Positions 6,899 through 15,364 of a DNA stretch of 64,000 nt are shown here, one piece after another. The notes under the pieces were generated by a model that saw nothing but the letters and a program-made list of their open reading frames with translations, was not told where the DNA came from and searched no databases. The stretch's first letter is position 1. The number at the start of each line of letters is the position of its first letter. The stretch comes from Nevskia ramosa DSM 11499 (GTDB lineage: Bacteria; Pseudomonadota; Gammaproteobacteria; Nevskiales; Nevskiaceae): the NCBI RefSeq assembly GCF_000420645.1, contig NZ_ATVI01000005.1, positions 1,100,357 through 1,164,356 of the forward strand, read 5' to 3'. The position numbers and the translations under genes are program-made.

Positions 6899-8262
6899 CA
6901 ATAGGCCAGCCAAGCGAACAGCAGGAAGGTGTCGTTGGCGTTGGCGTTGCGGCCATCGCCGTTGTAGTCGGCACCGCCACCGTTGAAGTGGAAGTAGTGC
7001 GTGTACTGCGCGGCGAAGCGGACGTTCAGGTACGGGTAGAGGAAGGAGTCCTTCTTGCCCAGCGGTGTCCAGTCGGCCTGCAGCACGTAGCCGCTGGAGT
7101 TCGGGCTGCCGTTCGCCGAGCCGTCGATATCGCCGGCCGGGTAGCGCACGGCGTCGGTCGTGCCATGGGTCGAGAACGCGCCGACCGTCGCGCCGTAGGT
7201 TCCGGCGTAGTAATACGAGCTGCTGGCGTTGAACGAGTTCAGGAACTGCTTGCGGATTCCGGCATCGCCGGCACCGAAGCTGGCGTTCAGCGTCTGCCGC
7301 TCGTAGATGTCGGCGACATAGGCGCTCAGGTGATGGCGCTTGTTCGGCGTGTACTGCCAGCTGCCGTCGAAGCCGATATCGGTGTACTGGTCGCGGCCGT
7401 TGCTGCGGTCATAGCCGGGATAGAGCTCGTCATGCATGCCGAAGCTGCCGACGTGGAAGAACGATTTGCCGATGTTCTTCTGCAGCGCCACGCGCCAGTA
7501 CGGGGCGACGCTGGCGAGCTTGTCCTCGTTGTCGACGCCGATGTTGATGCGCATCTGGTGGCCGAGGCCGTTGTAGCCACCGGCTTCCAGATACAGCAGG
7601 TCATCGATCATCGTGTACGCGGTCAGGCCGACGACCTGATGCTCGAGCCCGCCTTCGAGCTGCGTGGCAGCACCCGGCGCCGGTGCCAGGCCGCTGCTGG
7701 TGTAGGGATAACGCCAGACCGGTGTGGTGTTGTAGATGTCCTGGACGGTCGGGTTGTTGTTCAGGCTCAGGCCGTAGACCACGTCCTTGCCGAGCACCGC
7801 CGTCGAGCGGGCATAGCGGATATCGGTGTGATCGAGCCCGGAGGCCTGGGCCACGCCGTCATAGGTCACCTGGATGAAGGCGCCGAGGTTCGGCGCGATG
7901 CGGCCGGCGTAGAAGATGCTGGTCTCGTTCAGCGAACTGTTGTGATTCTCGCCGAAGTGTTCGGCGGCGCCGCCGGGCTGGCCCTGGTTGGTGTTGGTGA
8001 ACTGCAGGATGCTCTGGCCGGAAATCGGAAAGAAGCCGGCGCCGCTCGAATAACCGAGCAGCTTGAAGTTGCGTCCTTCCTGGGTGAGCTGCGGGCCGAG
8101 GCTGCCTTCATGGCAGGACGCGCAGGCCTGGCCGGTCTGCTTGGCGTAGCTCGGCAGGGCCTGGGCCGGGGTCGACCACAGCAGCGGCACGGCGAGCACG
8201 GCGAGTGCCGGCAGCAGGTGGCGGAGGTGCGCTGCGAGGTACTGCGCAAGGCGTGACTTCAT
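6898..8262 (-). CDS. Outer-membrane cytochrome-porin, Cyc2-like (one haem plus beta-barrel)
   Basis: This 454-aa protein starts with a signal peptide (about residues 1-36, ending PAQA). A very short cytochrome segment with a single CASCH follows within the first 55 residues (SYAKQTGQACASCHEGSLGP). The rest is rich in alternating aromatic strands and loops and ends in NDTFLLFAWLAY, a typical C-terminal beta-barrel strand with terminal aromatic. This layout, a mini-cytochrome fused to a porin, matches Cyc2-type iron oxidases and a wider uncharacterised family. It is the first gene of a three-cytochrome operon and diverges from a two-component system. Calling it an Fe(II) oxidase would be inference; the domain plan is read directly. 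Upstream SD sequence is weak. Confidence 0.78.
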   Translation of the reverse strand: MKSRLAQYLAAHLRHLLPALAVLAVPLLWSTPAQALPSYAKQTGQACASCHEGSLGPQLTQEGRNFKLLGYSSGAGFFPISGQSILQFTNTNQGQPGGAAEHFGENHNSSLNETSIFYAGRIAPNLGAFIQVTYDGVAQASGLDHTDIRYARSTAVLGKDVVYGLSLNNNPTVQDIYNTTPVWRYPYTSSGLAPAPGAATQLEGGLEHQVVGLTAYTMIDDLLYLEAGGYNGLGHQMRINIGVDNEDKLASVAPYWRVALQKNIGKSFFHVGSFGMHDELYPGYDRSNGRDQYTDIGFDGSWQYTPNKRHHLSAYVADIYERQTLNASFGAGDAGIRKQFLNSFNASSSYYYAGTYGATVGAFSTHGTTDAVRYPAGDIDGSANGSPNSSGYVLQADWTPLGKKDSFLYPYLNVRFAAQYTHYFHFNGGGADYNGDGRNANANDTFLLFAWLAY

Positions 8263-8408
8263 AGTAGGCTGCTCGGACGGAAGTGACTGATTTGCCAGCG
8301 GTTGTGGCGGTTCGCGCGGATTCTGCAGGGCGCTTCCTTACGAAATGCTTTCGATCGTTCCGGGCCTGCTTCCAAGCTGCCGGACGGTCCTGCAATCAGG
8401 GATGAACG

Positions 8409-9107
8409 ATGCGGATACTGCTGGTCGAGGACGATCTGCTGATCGTCGATGGTCTGAGCCGGGCACTGCGGCAGCGCGGCCATGTAGTTGACGCCCTGAA
8501 CCGCGGCGAAGGCGTGCTCGATGCCTTGCGCGAGCCGGTGCACGATCTGCTGCTGCTCGATCTCGGCCTGCCCGATATCGATGGCCTGAAAGTGCTGACA
8601 GCGCTGCGCAAGCGGCACGCCTCGCTGCCGGTGCTGGTGCTGACTGCGCGCGATGCCATCGAAAGCCGGGTGGCCGGGCTCAATGCTGGCGCCGACGACT
8701 ATCTGACCAAGCCGTTCTCGATCGAGGAACTCGAAGCGCGACTGCGGGCGCTGGCGCGTCGTAGTGGCCGCGCGCTCAAGGGTCAGAGCCGGATCGGCGG
8801 CCTGCTGCTCGATCTGGACCAGCGCCACGCCGAGCTCGATGGCCGGCCGCTGGCGCTGACGCCGCGCGAGTACGGCGTGCTCGAAGTGCTGGTGCAGGCA
8901 GAAGGCCGGGTGGTCAGCAAGCCGGCGCTGCGCGAAGCCTTGTGCAACTGGGACGATGACCTGAGCAGCAGCGCGCTCGATGTCCACGTGCACCGGCTGC
9001 GGCGCAAGGTCGAGCCGGGCAGCGTCGAGATCCGCACCGTGCGCGGCTTCGGCTATCTGTTGCGGGAAACTTCACCTGAAGCCGCAAGCGACGAGGCCCG
9101 ACCATGA
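8409..9107 (+). CDS. OmpR/PhoB-family response regulator (QseB/TctD-like)
   Basis: This 232-aa two-domain regulator has a receiver with acidic pocket VEDD (7-9), phosphoacceptor D51 in LLLDLGLPDIDGL, T79 in LVLTARD and K101 in YLTKPFS. A winged-helix effector domain follows (about 130-225) with RVVSKPALREALCNWDDDLSS and DVHVHRLRRKVE. It overlaps the downstream sensor kinase gene by ATGA. It is divergent from the cytochrome operon with about 146 bp between the starts, so that operon is a natural target candidate. The family call is firm, while the signal and regulon are not shown by the sequence. Confidence 0.96.
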   Translation: MRILLVEDDLLIVDGLSRALRQRGHVVDALNRGEGVLDALREPVHDLLLLDLGLPDIDGLKVLTALRKRHASLPVLVLTARDAIESRVAGLNAGADDYLTKPFSIEELEARLRALARRSGRALKGQSRIGGLLLDLDQRHAELDGRPLALTPREYGVLEVLVQAEGRVVSKPALREALCNWDDDLSSSALDVHVHRLRRKVEPGSVEIRTVRGFGYLLRETSPEAASDEARP

Positions 9108-10468
9108 GCCTGCGCCGCGCACTGCTGTTGCGGCTGCTGGTGCCGGTGGCGCTGCTGCTGATCCTGAACAGTGTGCTGGCCTATGGTCTGACCCTGCATT
9201 ACGCCAATGCGATCTATGACAGCTGGCTGTACGACATCGCCCACACGGTGTCGCTGGAAGTCGGCGAGGACGGTCCCGAGGTCGCCCACACCGACGAGAT
9301 CGAGCAGCAGCTGAAAACCTGGAAGACCGGCGACAGCGACTACTACTCGATTACCGTCGATGGCCGGATCATCGCCGGCGATGTCGATCTGCCGCCGGAG
9401 CCGGCGAGGGTCGAACACTTCGCCAACGACGCCTACCTGTACGACGCGCAGCGCAACGGTCTCGACCTGCGGCTGATGACGCTGAACGTGCCGGCCAGCA
9501 GCGAGCATCCGGCGCTGGTCGTCCGCGTTGCCCAGGATCGGCGCATTCGCTATGCGCTGGCCGAGGAAATCTTCTACGCCGTCGCAGTGCCGGCGGCGCT
9601 GCTGTTGCTGGTCGCCGTGGTGCTGATCGGCGTGGTGATCCGTTCCAGTCTCAGGGGCATCGATCTGCTGACCGTACGGCTGACCACGCACCCGGAGGGC
9701 AAGCCTCTGGCGATCGATCCTTCGGCCTTGCCGAGGGAGTTGCGCGGCATGACCGCGGCGTTCTCGGGCGTGGTCGAACGCAACAACACGCTGATGGCTG
9801 CGCAGCGTCAGTTCGTCGCCAATGCCGCGCATCAGTTGCGCAGCCCGATGGCCGCAACACAACTTCATCTGGATGGCGTCGAGCACGCCGACAATCCTGC
9901 AGATCGGCAGCGCAGCCTGGCCCAGTTGCGGCGCTCGGTGGAACGCTCGAACCGGCTGGCCAATCAGCTGCTGTCGCTGGCGCGCCTGGAGCCCGGCACG
10001 CGCTTGCCGATTCCGATGACGCCGGTCGATCTCGGCGACACGACGCGCGCTGCCGGCACCGACTACGTGCCACTGGCCATGAATCGCGGCATCGACCTGA
10101 CGCTCGATCTACCGACAGAACCGGTGCTGATCCGCGGCCACGCGTTGCTGCTGCAGGAAGCGCTGTCGAACCTGATCGACAACGCCGTGCGCTATCACCC
10201 GGGCAATGGCCAGATCGAACTGGGCGTGGCGATCGACGATGGCAAGGCCGTGGTCACCGTGCAGGACGATGGTCCTGGTGTCGATCCAGCCTTCGCCACG
10301 CAGCTGTTCACCCGCTTCGCCCGCAGCGACGAAGGCCGTGGCGATGGTGCCGGCCTGGGGCTGGCGATCGTTCGCGAGATCGTCGAACTGCATCGCGGCA
10401 GCGTAAGCGCCCAGCCTGGCCACGAAGGGCAAGGGCTGTGCATCCGGCTGGAGTTTGCGCTGGTTTAG
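9104..10468 (+). CDS. Sensor histidine kinase (TctE/QseC type)
   Basis: This 454-aa membrane kinase pairs with the regulator upstream (ATGA overlap). Helix 1 is near residues 5-27. A periplasmic sensor region follows to about residue 160, then helix 2 (AALLLLVAVVLIGVVI). The dimerisation helix carries H243 in NAAHQLRSP. The catalytic domain shows the N box EALSNLIDNAVRYHP, the G1 box VQDDGPGVD, the F box and the G2 box GDGAGLGLAIV. The periplasmic region matches the general shape of TctE-type 2CSK-N sensors for organic acids, but no ligand residues are recognisable. The gene converges with bioA, ending 5 bp before the bioA stop. Confidence 0.95.
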   Translation: MSLRRALLLRLLVPVALLLILNSVLAYGLTLHYANAIYDSWLYDIAHTVSLEVGEDGPEVAHTDEIEQQLKTWKTGDSDYYSITVDGRIIAGDVDLPPEPARVEHFANDAYLYDAQRNGLDLRLMTLNVPASSEHPALVVRVAQDRRIRYALAEEIFYAVAVPAALLLLVAVVLIGVVIRSSLRGIDLLTVRLTTHPEGKPLAIDPSALPRELRGMTAAFSGVVERNNTLMAAQRQFVANAAHQLRSPMAATQLHLDGVEHADNPADRQRSLAQLRRSVERSNRLANQLLSLARLEPGTRLPIPMTPVDLGDTTRAAGTDYVPLAMNRGIDLTLDLPTEPVLIRGHALLLQEALSNLIDNAVRYHPGNGQIELGVAIDDGKAVVTVQDDGPGVDPAFATQLFTRFARSDEGRGDGAGLGLAIVREIVELHRGSVSAQPGHEGQGLCIRLEFALV

Positions 10469-10473
10469 GCTGG

Positions 10474-11832
10474 TCAGTCCCGCGTCGCCGCGTTGATGCC
10501 ATCGATCGCGACGCGGCAGGTCTGCACCAGTTCGTCGTCGTTGATCACATACGGCGGCATCAGGTAGACGATGTTGCCGAGCGGCCGCAGCAGTACGCCG
10601 TGTTGGAGACCATGGCGGTAGACGCGCAGGCCGCGTCTTTCTTCCGCCGGGTAGGGCTCACGCTTGCGCGGGTTCTTCGCCAGTTCGACAGCCAGGATCA
10701 TGCCCTGCTGGCGGATGTCGATGACGTTGCGGTGATTGGCAACTTCGCTCATCAGGCCCCAGAGCCCGGCAGCGGTCGCCCGGTTGCGGGCGGTCCAGTC
10801 GTCGGACTCGAAGATGTCGAGCGTCGCCAGTGCGGCGGCACAGGCCAGCGGATTGCCGGTGTAGCTGTGCGAATGCAGGAAGGCGCGCTGGGCGCTGTGA
10901 TCGTCGTAGAAGGCTTCGTAGACGGTGTCCGTGGTCATCGTCACGGCGAGCGGCAAGGTGCCGCTGGTCAGGCCTTTCGACAGACACATGAAGTCCGGCG
11001 TCGTGTTGCTCCACTGATTCGCAAACATCCGCCCGGTACGGCCGAAGCCAACCGCGATCTCGTCGGCGATGTAGTGCACGCCATGCCGCGTGCAGGCCTC
11101 GCGCAGCAGCTTCAGGTAGATCGGGTGATACATGCGCATGCCGCCGGCGCACTGCACCAGCGGTTCGACGATCACCGCAGCAGTCTCATGCGCGTGTTTG
11201 GCCAGCGTTTCTTCCATCAGCCGGAAGCGGCGCCGCGTGTAGTCCTCCCAGGCTTCGCCCGGCGTGCGATCGAAGCAGTCCGGCGATGGCACCACGATCG
11301 GCTGCATCAGCAGTGGCTGGTAGCTGTCGCGGTACATGCCTTCGCCGCTGACGGCGAGCGCGCCCAGGGTTTCGCCGTGATAGCTGTTGCTCAGGGCGAT
11401 GAACTTGGTCTTCGCCGGTTTGCCGCAGTTCCGCCAGTAGTGCGCACTCATCTTCAGCGCCACTTCCACGGCGCTGCTGCCGTTGTCGGCATAGAAGCAG
11501 CGCGTCAGACCCTTCGGCGCGATCTTCACCAGCCGCTCGCTGAGTTCGACGACCGGCTGATGGGTGAAGCCGCCGAGCAGCACATGATCGAGCCGGTCGA
11601 GCTGCGCCTTGAGCCGCTCGACGATCACCGGATGGCGATGGCCGAAGATATTGGTCCACCAGGAGCTGACTGCGTCGATATAGCGCTTGCCATCGAAATC
11701 GGTCAGCCAGACGCCTTCGGCGGACGCGATCGGCACCAGCGGCAACGCGCCACCGGCTTCGTGGTCCTTCATCTGCGTGCAGGGATGCCAGACATGCGCG
11801 AGAGAGCGCTGCATCCAGTCGGTGTTGCTCAT
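10474..11832 (-). CDS. bioA: Adenosylmethionine-8-amino-7-oxononanoate aminotransferase
   Basis: This 452-aa class III PLP aminotransferase makes 7,8-diaminononanoate from KAPA using SAM as amino donor in biotin synthesis. Family features are the N-terminal HVWHPCTQMKDH (the WHPxTQ signature of BioA), SWWTNIFGHRHP, the PLP contact DNGSSAVEVALKM, the active-site DEIAVGFGRTGRMFA, and the PLP lysine in CLSKGLTSGTLPLAV. ATG at 11832 is preferred because homologues start just before DWMQRSLAHVWHP. An in-frame start 23 codons earlier adds a non-conserved tail. No other bio gene is in the window and no BirA-type operator was recognised in front of it, so it looks monocistronic. Confidence 0.95.
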   Translation of the reverse strand: MSNTDWMQRSLAHVWHPCTQMKDHEAGGALPLVPIASAEGVWLTDFDGKRYIDAVSSWWTNIFGHRHPVIVERLKAQLDRLDHVLLGGFTHQPVVELSERLVKIAPKGLTRCFYADNGSSAVEVALKMSAHYWRNCGKPAKTKFIALSNSYHGETLGALAVSGEGMYRDSYQPLLMQPIVVPSPDCFDRTPGEAWEDYTRRRFRLMEETLAKHAHETAAVIVEPLVQCAGGMRMYHPIYLKLLREACTRHGVHYIADEIAVGFGRTGRMFANQWSNTTPDFMCLSKGLTSGTLPLAVTMTTDTVYEAFYDDHSAQRAFLHSHSYTGNPLACAAALATLDIFESDDWTARNRATAAGLWGLMSEVANHRNVIDIRQQGMILAVELAKNPRKREPYPAEERRGLRVYRHGLQHGVLLRPLGNIVYLMPPYVINDDELVQTCRVAIDGINAATRD

Positions 11833-12064
11833 GGAGTTTAGATCGGGATTGAAGTGACGGAATCGGTCAGCCCGAAACCTTAGCATTCGCTGCCAATCCA
11901 TCCGCGATCCGCCCGTGATGAAAAGCCGATACCGATCTGGGAGACAACCCCGTCATCAGGAAACTTGAACCTCTGGTCGTCAACAGGAGTCGATGACCGG
12001 CACCAATGGGTAGCCTGCCTTCGGGTTCCGATGGCGGAACATGACCTAAAGAGTGCCAAGAAAA

Positions 12065-13288
12065 ATGGATCATCCCTTCCGCTTCAGGGCGTTTGATGGG
12101 CATCACCGGCTGCTGGCAACGCTCGTCGTTGCAGCAAGCTGTAGCGCCTGCGGCGGTAGTGGTGGCGATTCGTCATCGTCACCTGTTCCCGCAAACCCGA
12201 GCACAATTCCCGGCGATTTCACCAAGCAGACCATTGATCTGTCGACCTATCCGGATGCGGTCTGCAACGATGGTTCGCCTGCGATTTTCTACATCCAGCG
12301 CGGGGTTGGTGCTGCTGCCGCCACAAACGCCAACAAGACGGTGATCGGGCTTCGGGGCGGAGGTTTCTGCCTGAGCGATGCCGATTGCGGGGGACGGCCG
12401 TCGGACCTGAAGTCGTCCATCGGCTACCCGAGCCAGACAGCCCCTGAAGGTATGTTGTCTAGTGACTCCAGCAACGACAACTTCCGGAGCTGGAACCGAG
12501 TCAGCGTGCCTTACTGCAGTTCAGACTTCTTCAGCGGCGACATCGGCGCCACCGGCAGCCCGATCAACTTCCGTTTTCGCGGTGCGAAGATCGTCGCGGC
12601 GGTGGTGCAGACGCTGAATCGTCAGTACGGCATCGGCAAGGCCGGGGATACGGTAGTTCTGGCTGGTGGTTCGGCTGGCGCGGTCGGCGCCTTCATCAAT
12701 GCCAATCGGGTGCGCGCGGCATTGCCCGGTGCCAGCGTGCTGGCAGTGATCGACGCCGGCATCTATCCAGACGTGGCGCCGCTGATGCCTGGCATTCCGC
12801 CATGGACCTCAGTGCGCGATCTCGGTCCGATCGGTCTCAGCTACTGGAATGGGCAGGTCGATGCCGATTGTGCCGCTGCCAATCCCGGCAATCCCGGGAA
12901 CTGCTACCTGTTCGAGCACGCTCAGTCGACGCTGCGCATGCCGTTCTTCGTCATTCAGAACGCTCGTGACGCTGTCGGAATCATCAACGTCGGGCTCCTG
13001 CGAAACGATGGCAGCATCGACAATTCAAGCTTGGGCAGTTGGGTAAGGGCCACCTATCTGCCAGCCATGGGCAATATCCTGAGACCGCTGGGTTTGAGCA
13101 GCGGGCAGGGCGTGTTCGCGGTCTGTCTGGATCCTGAAATCCATACGCTGTCATTCGACACCACGCTGTGGACCACGCCGATGGCCGAGGTGGGCGGCGT
13201 GGCACTCAAGGATGCCGTGGCGTCTTGGGCTGCTGCTGGTGGTGCCGCGACGCGGGCGGTCACGTCAGCGTCTTGTACCTTCCCTTGA
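12065..13288 (+). CDS. Pectinacetylesterase/Notum-family lipoprotein
   Basis: This 407-aa protein has a hydrophobic lead (LLATLVVAA) and a putative lipobox ending in SCSAC followed by a Gly/Ser-rich spacer, so it is probably a lipoprotein or secreted. The serine hydrolase nucleophile is in VLAGGSAGAVGAFINANRV, which matches the GSSAGG motif of plant pectinacetylesterases and animal Notum. The oxyanion loop VIGLRGGGFC and cysteines in FCLSDADCGG also fit. The Asp is in VIDAGIYPD and the candidate catalytic His in EIHTLSF. Family members remove acetyl or acyl esters. The true substrate here is unknown. A GTG 12 bp upstream is an alternative start. The gene stands alone between bioA and argA, with a hairpin after it. 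Confidence 0.8.
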   Translation: MDHPFRFRAFDGHHRLLATLVVAASCSACGGSGGDSSSSPVPANPSTIPGDFTKQTIDLSTYPDAVCNDGSPAIFYIQRGVGAAAATNANKTVIGLRGGGFCLSDADCGGRPSDLKSSIGYPSQTAPEGMLSSDSSNDNFRSWNRVSVPYCSSDFFSGDIGATGSPINFRFRGAKIVAAVVQTLNRQYGIGKAGDTVVLAGGSAGAVGAFINANRVRAALPGASVLAVIDAGIYPDVAPLMPGIPPWTSVRDLGPIGLSYWNGQVDADCAAANPGNPGNCYLFEHAQSTLRMPFFVIQNARDAVGIINVGLLRNDGSIDNSSLGSWVRATYLPAMGNILRPLGLSSGQGVFAVCLDPEIHTLSFDTTLWTTPMAEVGGVALKDAVASWAAAGGAATRAVTSASCTFP

Positions 13289-13307
13289 GCGATGGCTTTC
13301 GAAGCTG

Positions 13308-13343
13308 AAAGCGAGGCGGCCTTCCTGGGCCGCCGTCGCTTTT
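13308..13343. terminator. Hairpin between Notum-like gene and argA (convergent)
   Basis: AAAGCGAGGCGGCC pairs with GGCCGCCGTCGCTTT around a short TTCCTG loop, with one bulged G. On the plus strand it is followed by TTTTC. It sits between two convergent genes and probably stops both. Confidence 0.75.
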
Positions 13344-13368
13344 CATCGGACAGGTCCGTGAACGCAGC

Positions 13369-14700
13369 CTACAGCGTCTTCACCAGCACCATCGACTTGC
13401 GCTGCCAGTTGTACATCCGCGCCTTGCTGGCCGGCAGATCGTCCAGCGTGCTGGCGACGAAGCCGTGCTCGATGAACCAGTGCGGTGTGTGGGTGGTCAG
13501 CGCGAACAGGCGCTGGATGCCGAGCTTCGCCGCCGATTCCTCGGCGCGCTTGAGCAATGCTTCGGCCCGGCCCTCGTTGCGGTAGTCCGGATGCACGGCG
13601 ACGCAGGAGAACTCGGCCATCGACTCGGCCGGAAACGGGATCAGCGCGCTGCAGGCGATCACCGTGCCGTCGCGGACCATGACGTCGAACAAGCTGATCT
13701 CGATCTCCAACTGCTCGCGCGAGCGTGGCACCAGTTCGCCGCTGGCCTCCAGTGGCTGGATCAGCGCCAGGATGCCGCCGACATCCTCGATGCTCGCTTC
13801 GCGCACCGCTTCGTAGTTTTCGTCGGCGTAGAACATCAGGCCGCAGCCATCGCGGGTGTACAGCTCGCGCAGCAGCGCGCCGGTGGGCTCGGCGCCGATC
13901 AGATGCACGCGTTCGACGCCACCGCGCCCGGCGGCGAGTGCCGACTGCAGCAGCGCCCGGTCTTCGGCCGATAGCGAAGCCTGGATCACTGCACTGGCCA
14001 CCAGCCGCTCCGCGTCACCCAGCGGTAGCTGGCCGGCATCGCCGGTGTCGTTGGCGAGCTGCCAGGTCTCGGGGTCGGCATTGAGCAGGAACATCAGCTT
14101 GTCGGCTTTCAAGCCGATGGCCACCGCCTGGGCGACATCGCCGGCGCGCAGGTTGAAGATTTCACCGGTCGGCGAATAGCCGATCGGGCTTAAGACTGCG
14201 ATGCGGCCTTCGTCGAGCGCGTTGCGGATCGAGGCGATGTCGGCGCGCCGCACTTCGCCAGTCAGCAGGTGATCGACGCCATCACGGACGCCAACCGGCC
14301 GCGCCGTGATCCAGTTGCCGCCCGCCACTTTCAGCCGTGCGCCCCCCATCGGCGTGCTAGCCAGGCCCGTCGACAGCCGCGCCTCGATGTCCATGCGCAG
14401 GATGCCGACCGCCGCCTTGACGCAATCCATGGTCGCCGCATCGGTGATCCGCAGATCGCCGGAGAACTGGGCCGCCAGGCCGTGGGCTGCGAGCTGCGCT
14501 TCGATCTGCGGCCGCACGCCGTGAACCAGCACCAGCTTGACGCCGAGGCTGTGCAGCAGCGCCAGGTCGTAGATGAAACGCTCGAAGTCGGGACGCAGCG
14601 CGGTTTCGCCGCCGAACGCGACCACGAACACGCGATCGTTGTGCGCGTGGACATACGGAGCTGCGCCGCGCAGGGCGGCAACGAAGTCATCGGGGTTCAT
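13369..14700 (-). CDS. argA: Amino-acid N-acetyltransferase (N-acetylglutamate synthase)
   Basis: This 443-aa protein begins arginine biosynthesis by acetylating glutamate. The N-terminal amino-acid-kinase fold (about 1-290) includes VFVVAFGGETALRPDF and LVLVHGVRPQIEAQLA, the fold that binds arginine for feedback. The C-terminal GNAT domain (about 295-443) includes ACSALIPF, EFSCVAVHPDYRNEGRAEAL and LFALTTHTPHWFIEHGF. This is the classical ArgA architecture and length. The open frame continues 260 codons upstream without family similarity; ATG at 14700 is supported by homologue length and by a -10 element directly in front of it. It diverges from ygfB over a 93-bp gap that forms a mirror-image promoter pair. 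Confidence 0.96.
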   Translation of the reverse strand: MNPDDFVAALRGAAPYVHAHNDRVFVVAFGGETALRPDFERFIYDLALLHSLGVKLVLVHGVRPQIEAQLAAHGLAAQFSGDLRITDAATMDCVKAAVGILRMDIEARLSTGLASTPMGGARLKVAGGNWITARPVGVRDGVDHLLTGEVRRADIASIRNALDEGRIAVLSPIGYSPTGEIFNLRAGDVAQAVAIGLKADKLMFLLNADPETWQLANDTGDAGQLPLGDAERLVASAVIQASLSAEDRALLQSALAAGRGGVERVHLIGAEPTGALLRELYTRDGCGLMFYADENYEAVREASIEDVGGILALIQPLEASGELVPRSREQLEIEISLFDVMVRDGTVIACSALIPFPAESMAEFSCVAVHPDYRNEGRAEALLKRAEESAAKLGIQRLFALTTHTPHWFIEHGFVASTLDDLPASKARMYNWQRKSMVLVKTL

Positions 14701-14796
14701 GGCGCGGATTATAGGGGCGCGCGATGCCCCGTCCGTATCGAAAGCCTGCCAAATTTCTCTTTGCTGGCGGGGCTCAAGCCTATAATCCGCGCCATG
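14698..14796. promoter_or_regulatory. Mirrored leaderless promoters of argA and ygfB
   Basis: CCTATAATCCGCGCCATG occurs at 14779-14796 on the plus strand and, as an exact reverse complement, at 14698-14715 for argA. Each copy holds a perfect TATAAT -10 hexamer only 7 nt before its ATG, so transcription should begin at or next to the A of the start codon. No Shine-Dalgarno sequence fits in that space. No strong -35 hexamer is visible on either side. Confidence 0.7.
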
Positions 14797-15351
14797 ACAC
14801 CTCCGTACGATTACGAGGCGCTGGACGCCTTGATGAAGCAGGTCGGCTATGACGACGAGTCCTCGTCCTTCCACGGCAGCCTGTGTGGCGCGCTGTGCCG
14901 GCAGAAGCCGGACGAGATCGATCCGGTCGCGCTGCTCGACCTTCCCGAATACACGCCTGAGGGCCGCGACCGCGAGCAGCTGGTTCGTCTGCGCGACGAC
15001 ACCATCGCCGCGTTGACCGATCTGCACTCGGCGTTCATGCCACTGCTGCCAAGCGATGACGATCCGCTCGCCGATCGCGCTCGCGCGCTCGGCGCCTGGT
15101 GCGAAGGTTTCCTCTACGGCCTCGCCGGGCGGATCAAGCTGAACCTGCGCGAGTGCAGCGAGGAAGTGCGCGAAATCGTCAAGGACTTCACCGAATTCAC
15201 ACGCACTTCGCTCGATTCCGGTGATGACGACGAAGGCGAGGAAAGCGCCTACGCCGAACTGATCGAGTACATCCGGGTCGGCGCCCAGCTGGTGTTCATG
15301 GAACTCCATCCGCGCCTCGGCGCGCCGGGCGCATCGCCTACCATTCACTGA
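14794..15351 (+). CDS. ygfB: YgfB/YecA-family (UPF0149) protein
   Basis: This 185-aa protein has the all-helical UPF0149 fold. Recognisable segments are SSFHGSLCGALCRQ near residue 25, LGAWCEGFLYGLAG near 100, and the acidic C-terminal DDDEGEESAYAELIEYIRVGAQLVFMEL. In gammaproteobacteria the gene is conserved directly before pepP and ubiH, exactly as here. Its molecular role is not settled in general; in Pseudomonas a YgfB protein affects antibiotic resistance by counteracting a transcription factor (established for that species only). Start ATG 14794 lies 7 nt after a TATAAT box, so the transcript is probably leaderless. It leads the pepP-ubi gene run. Confidence 0.92.
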   Translation: MTPPYDYEALDALMKQVGYDDESSSFHGSLCGALCRQKPDEIDPVALLDLPEYTPEGRDREQLVRLRDDTIAALTDLHSAFMPLLPSDDDPLADRARALGAWCEGFLYGLAGRIKLNLRECSEEVREIVKDFTEFTRTSLDSGDDDEGEESAYAELIEYIRVGAQLVFMELHPRLGAPGASPTIH

Positions 15352-15364
15352 GCGACCGACGACA

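Noticed and set aside
6841-8256. 471-codon open frame antisense to the cytochrome-porin gene
   Set aside because: It shows no family features, while the minus-strand frame has signal peptide, CxxCH and a barrel end.
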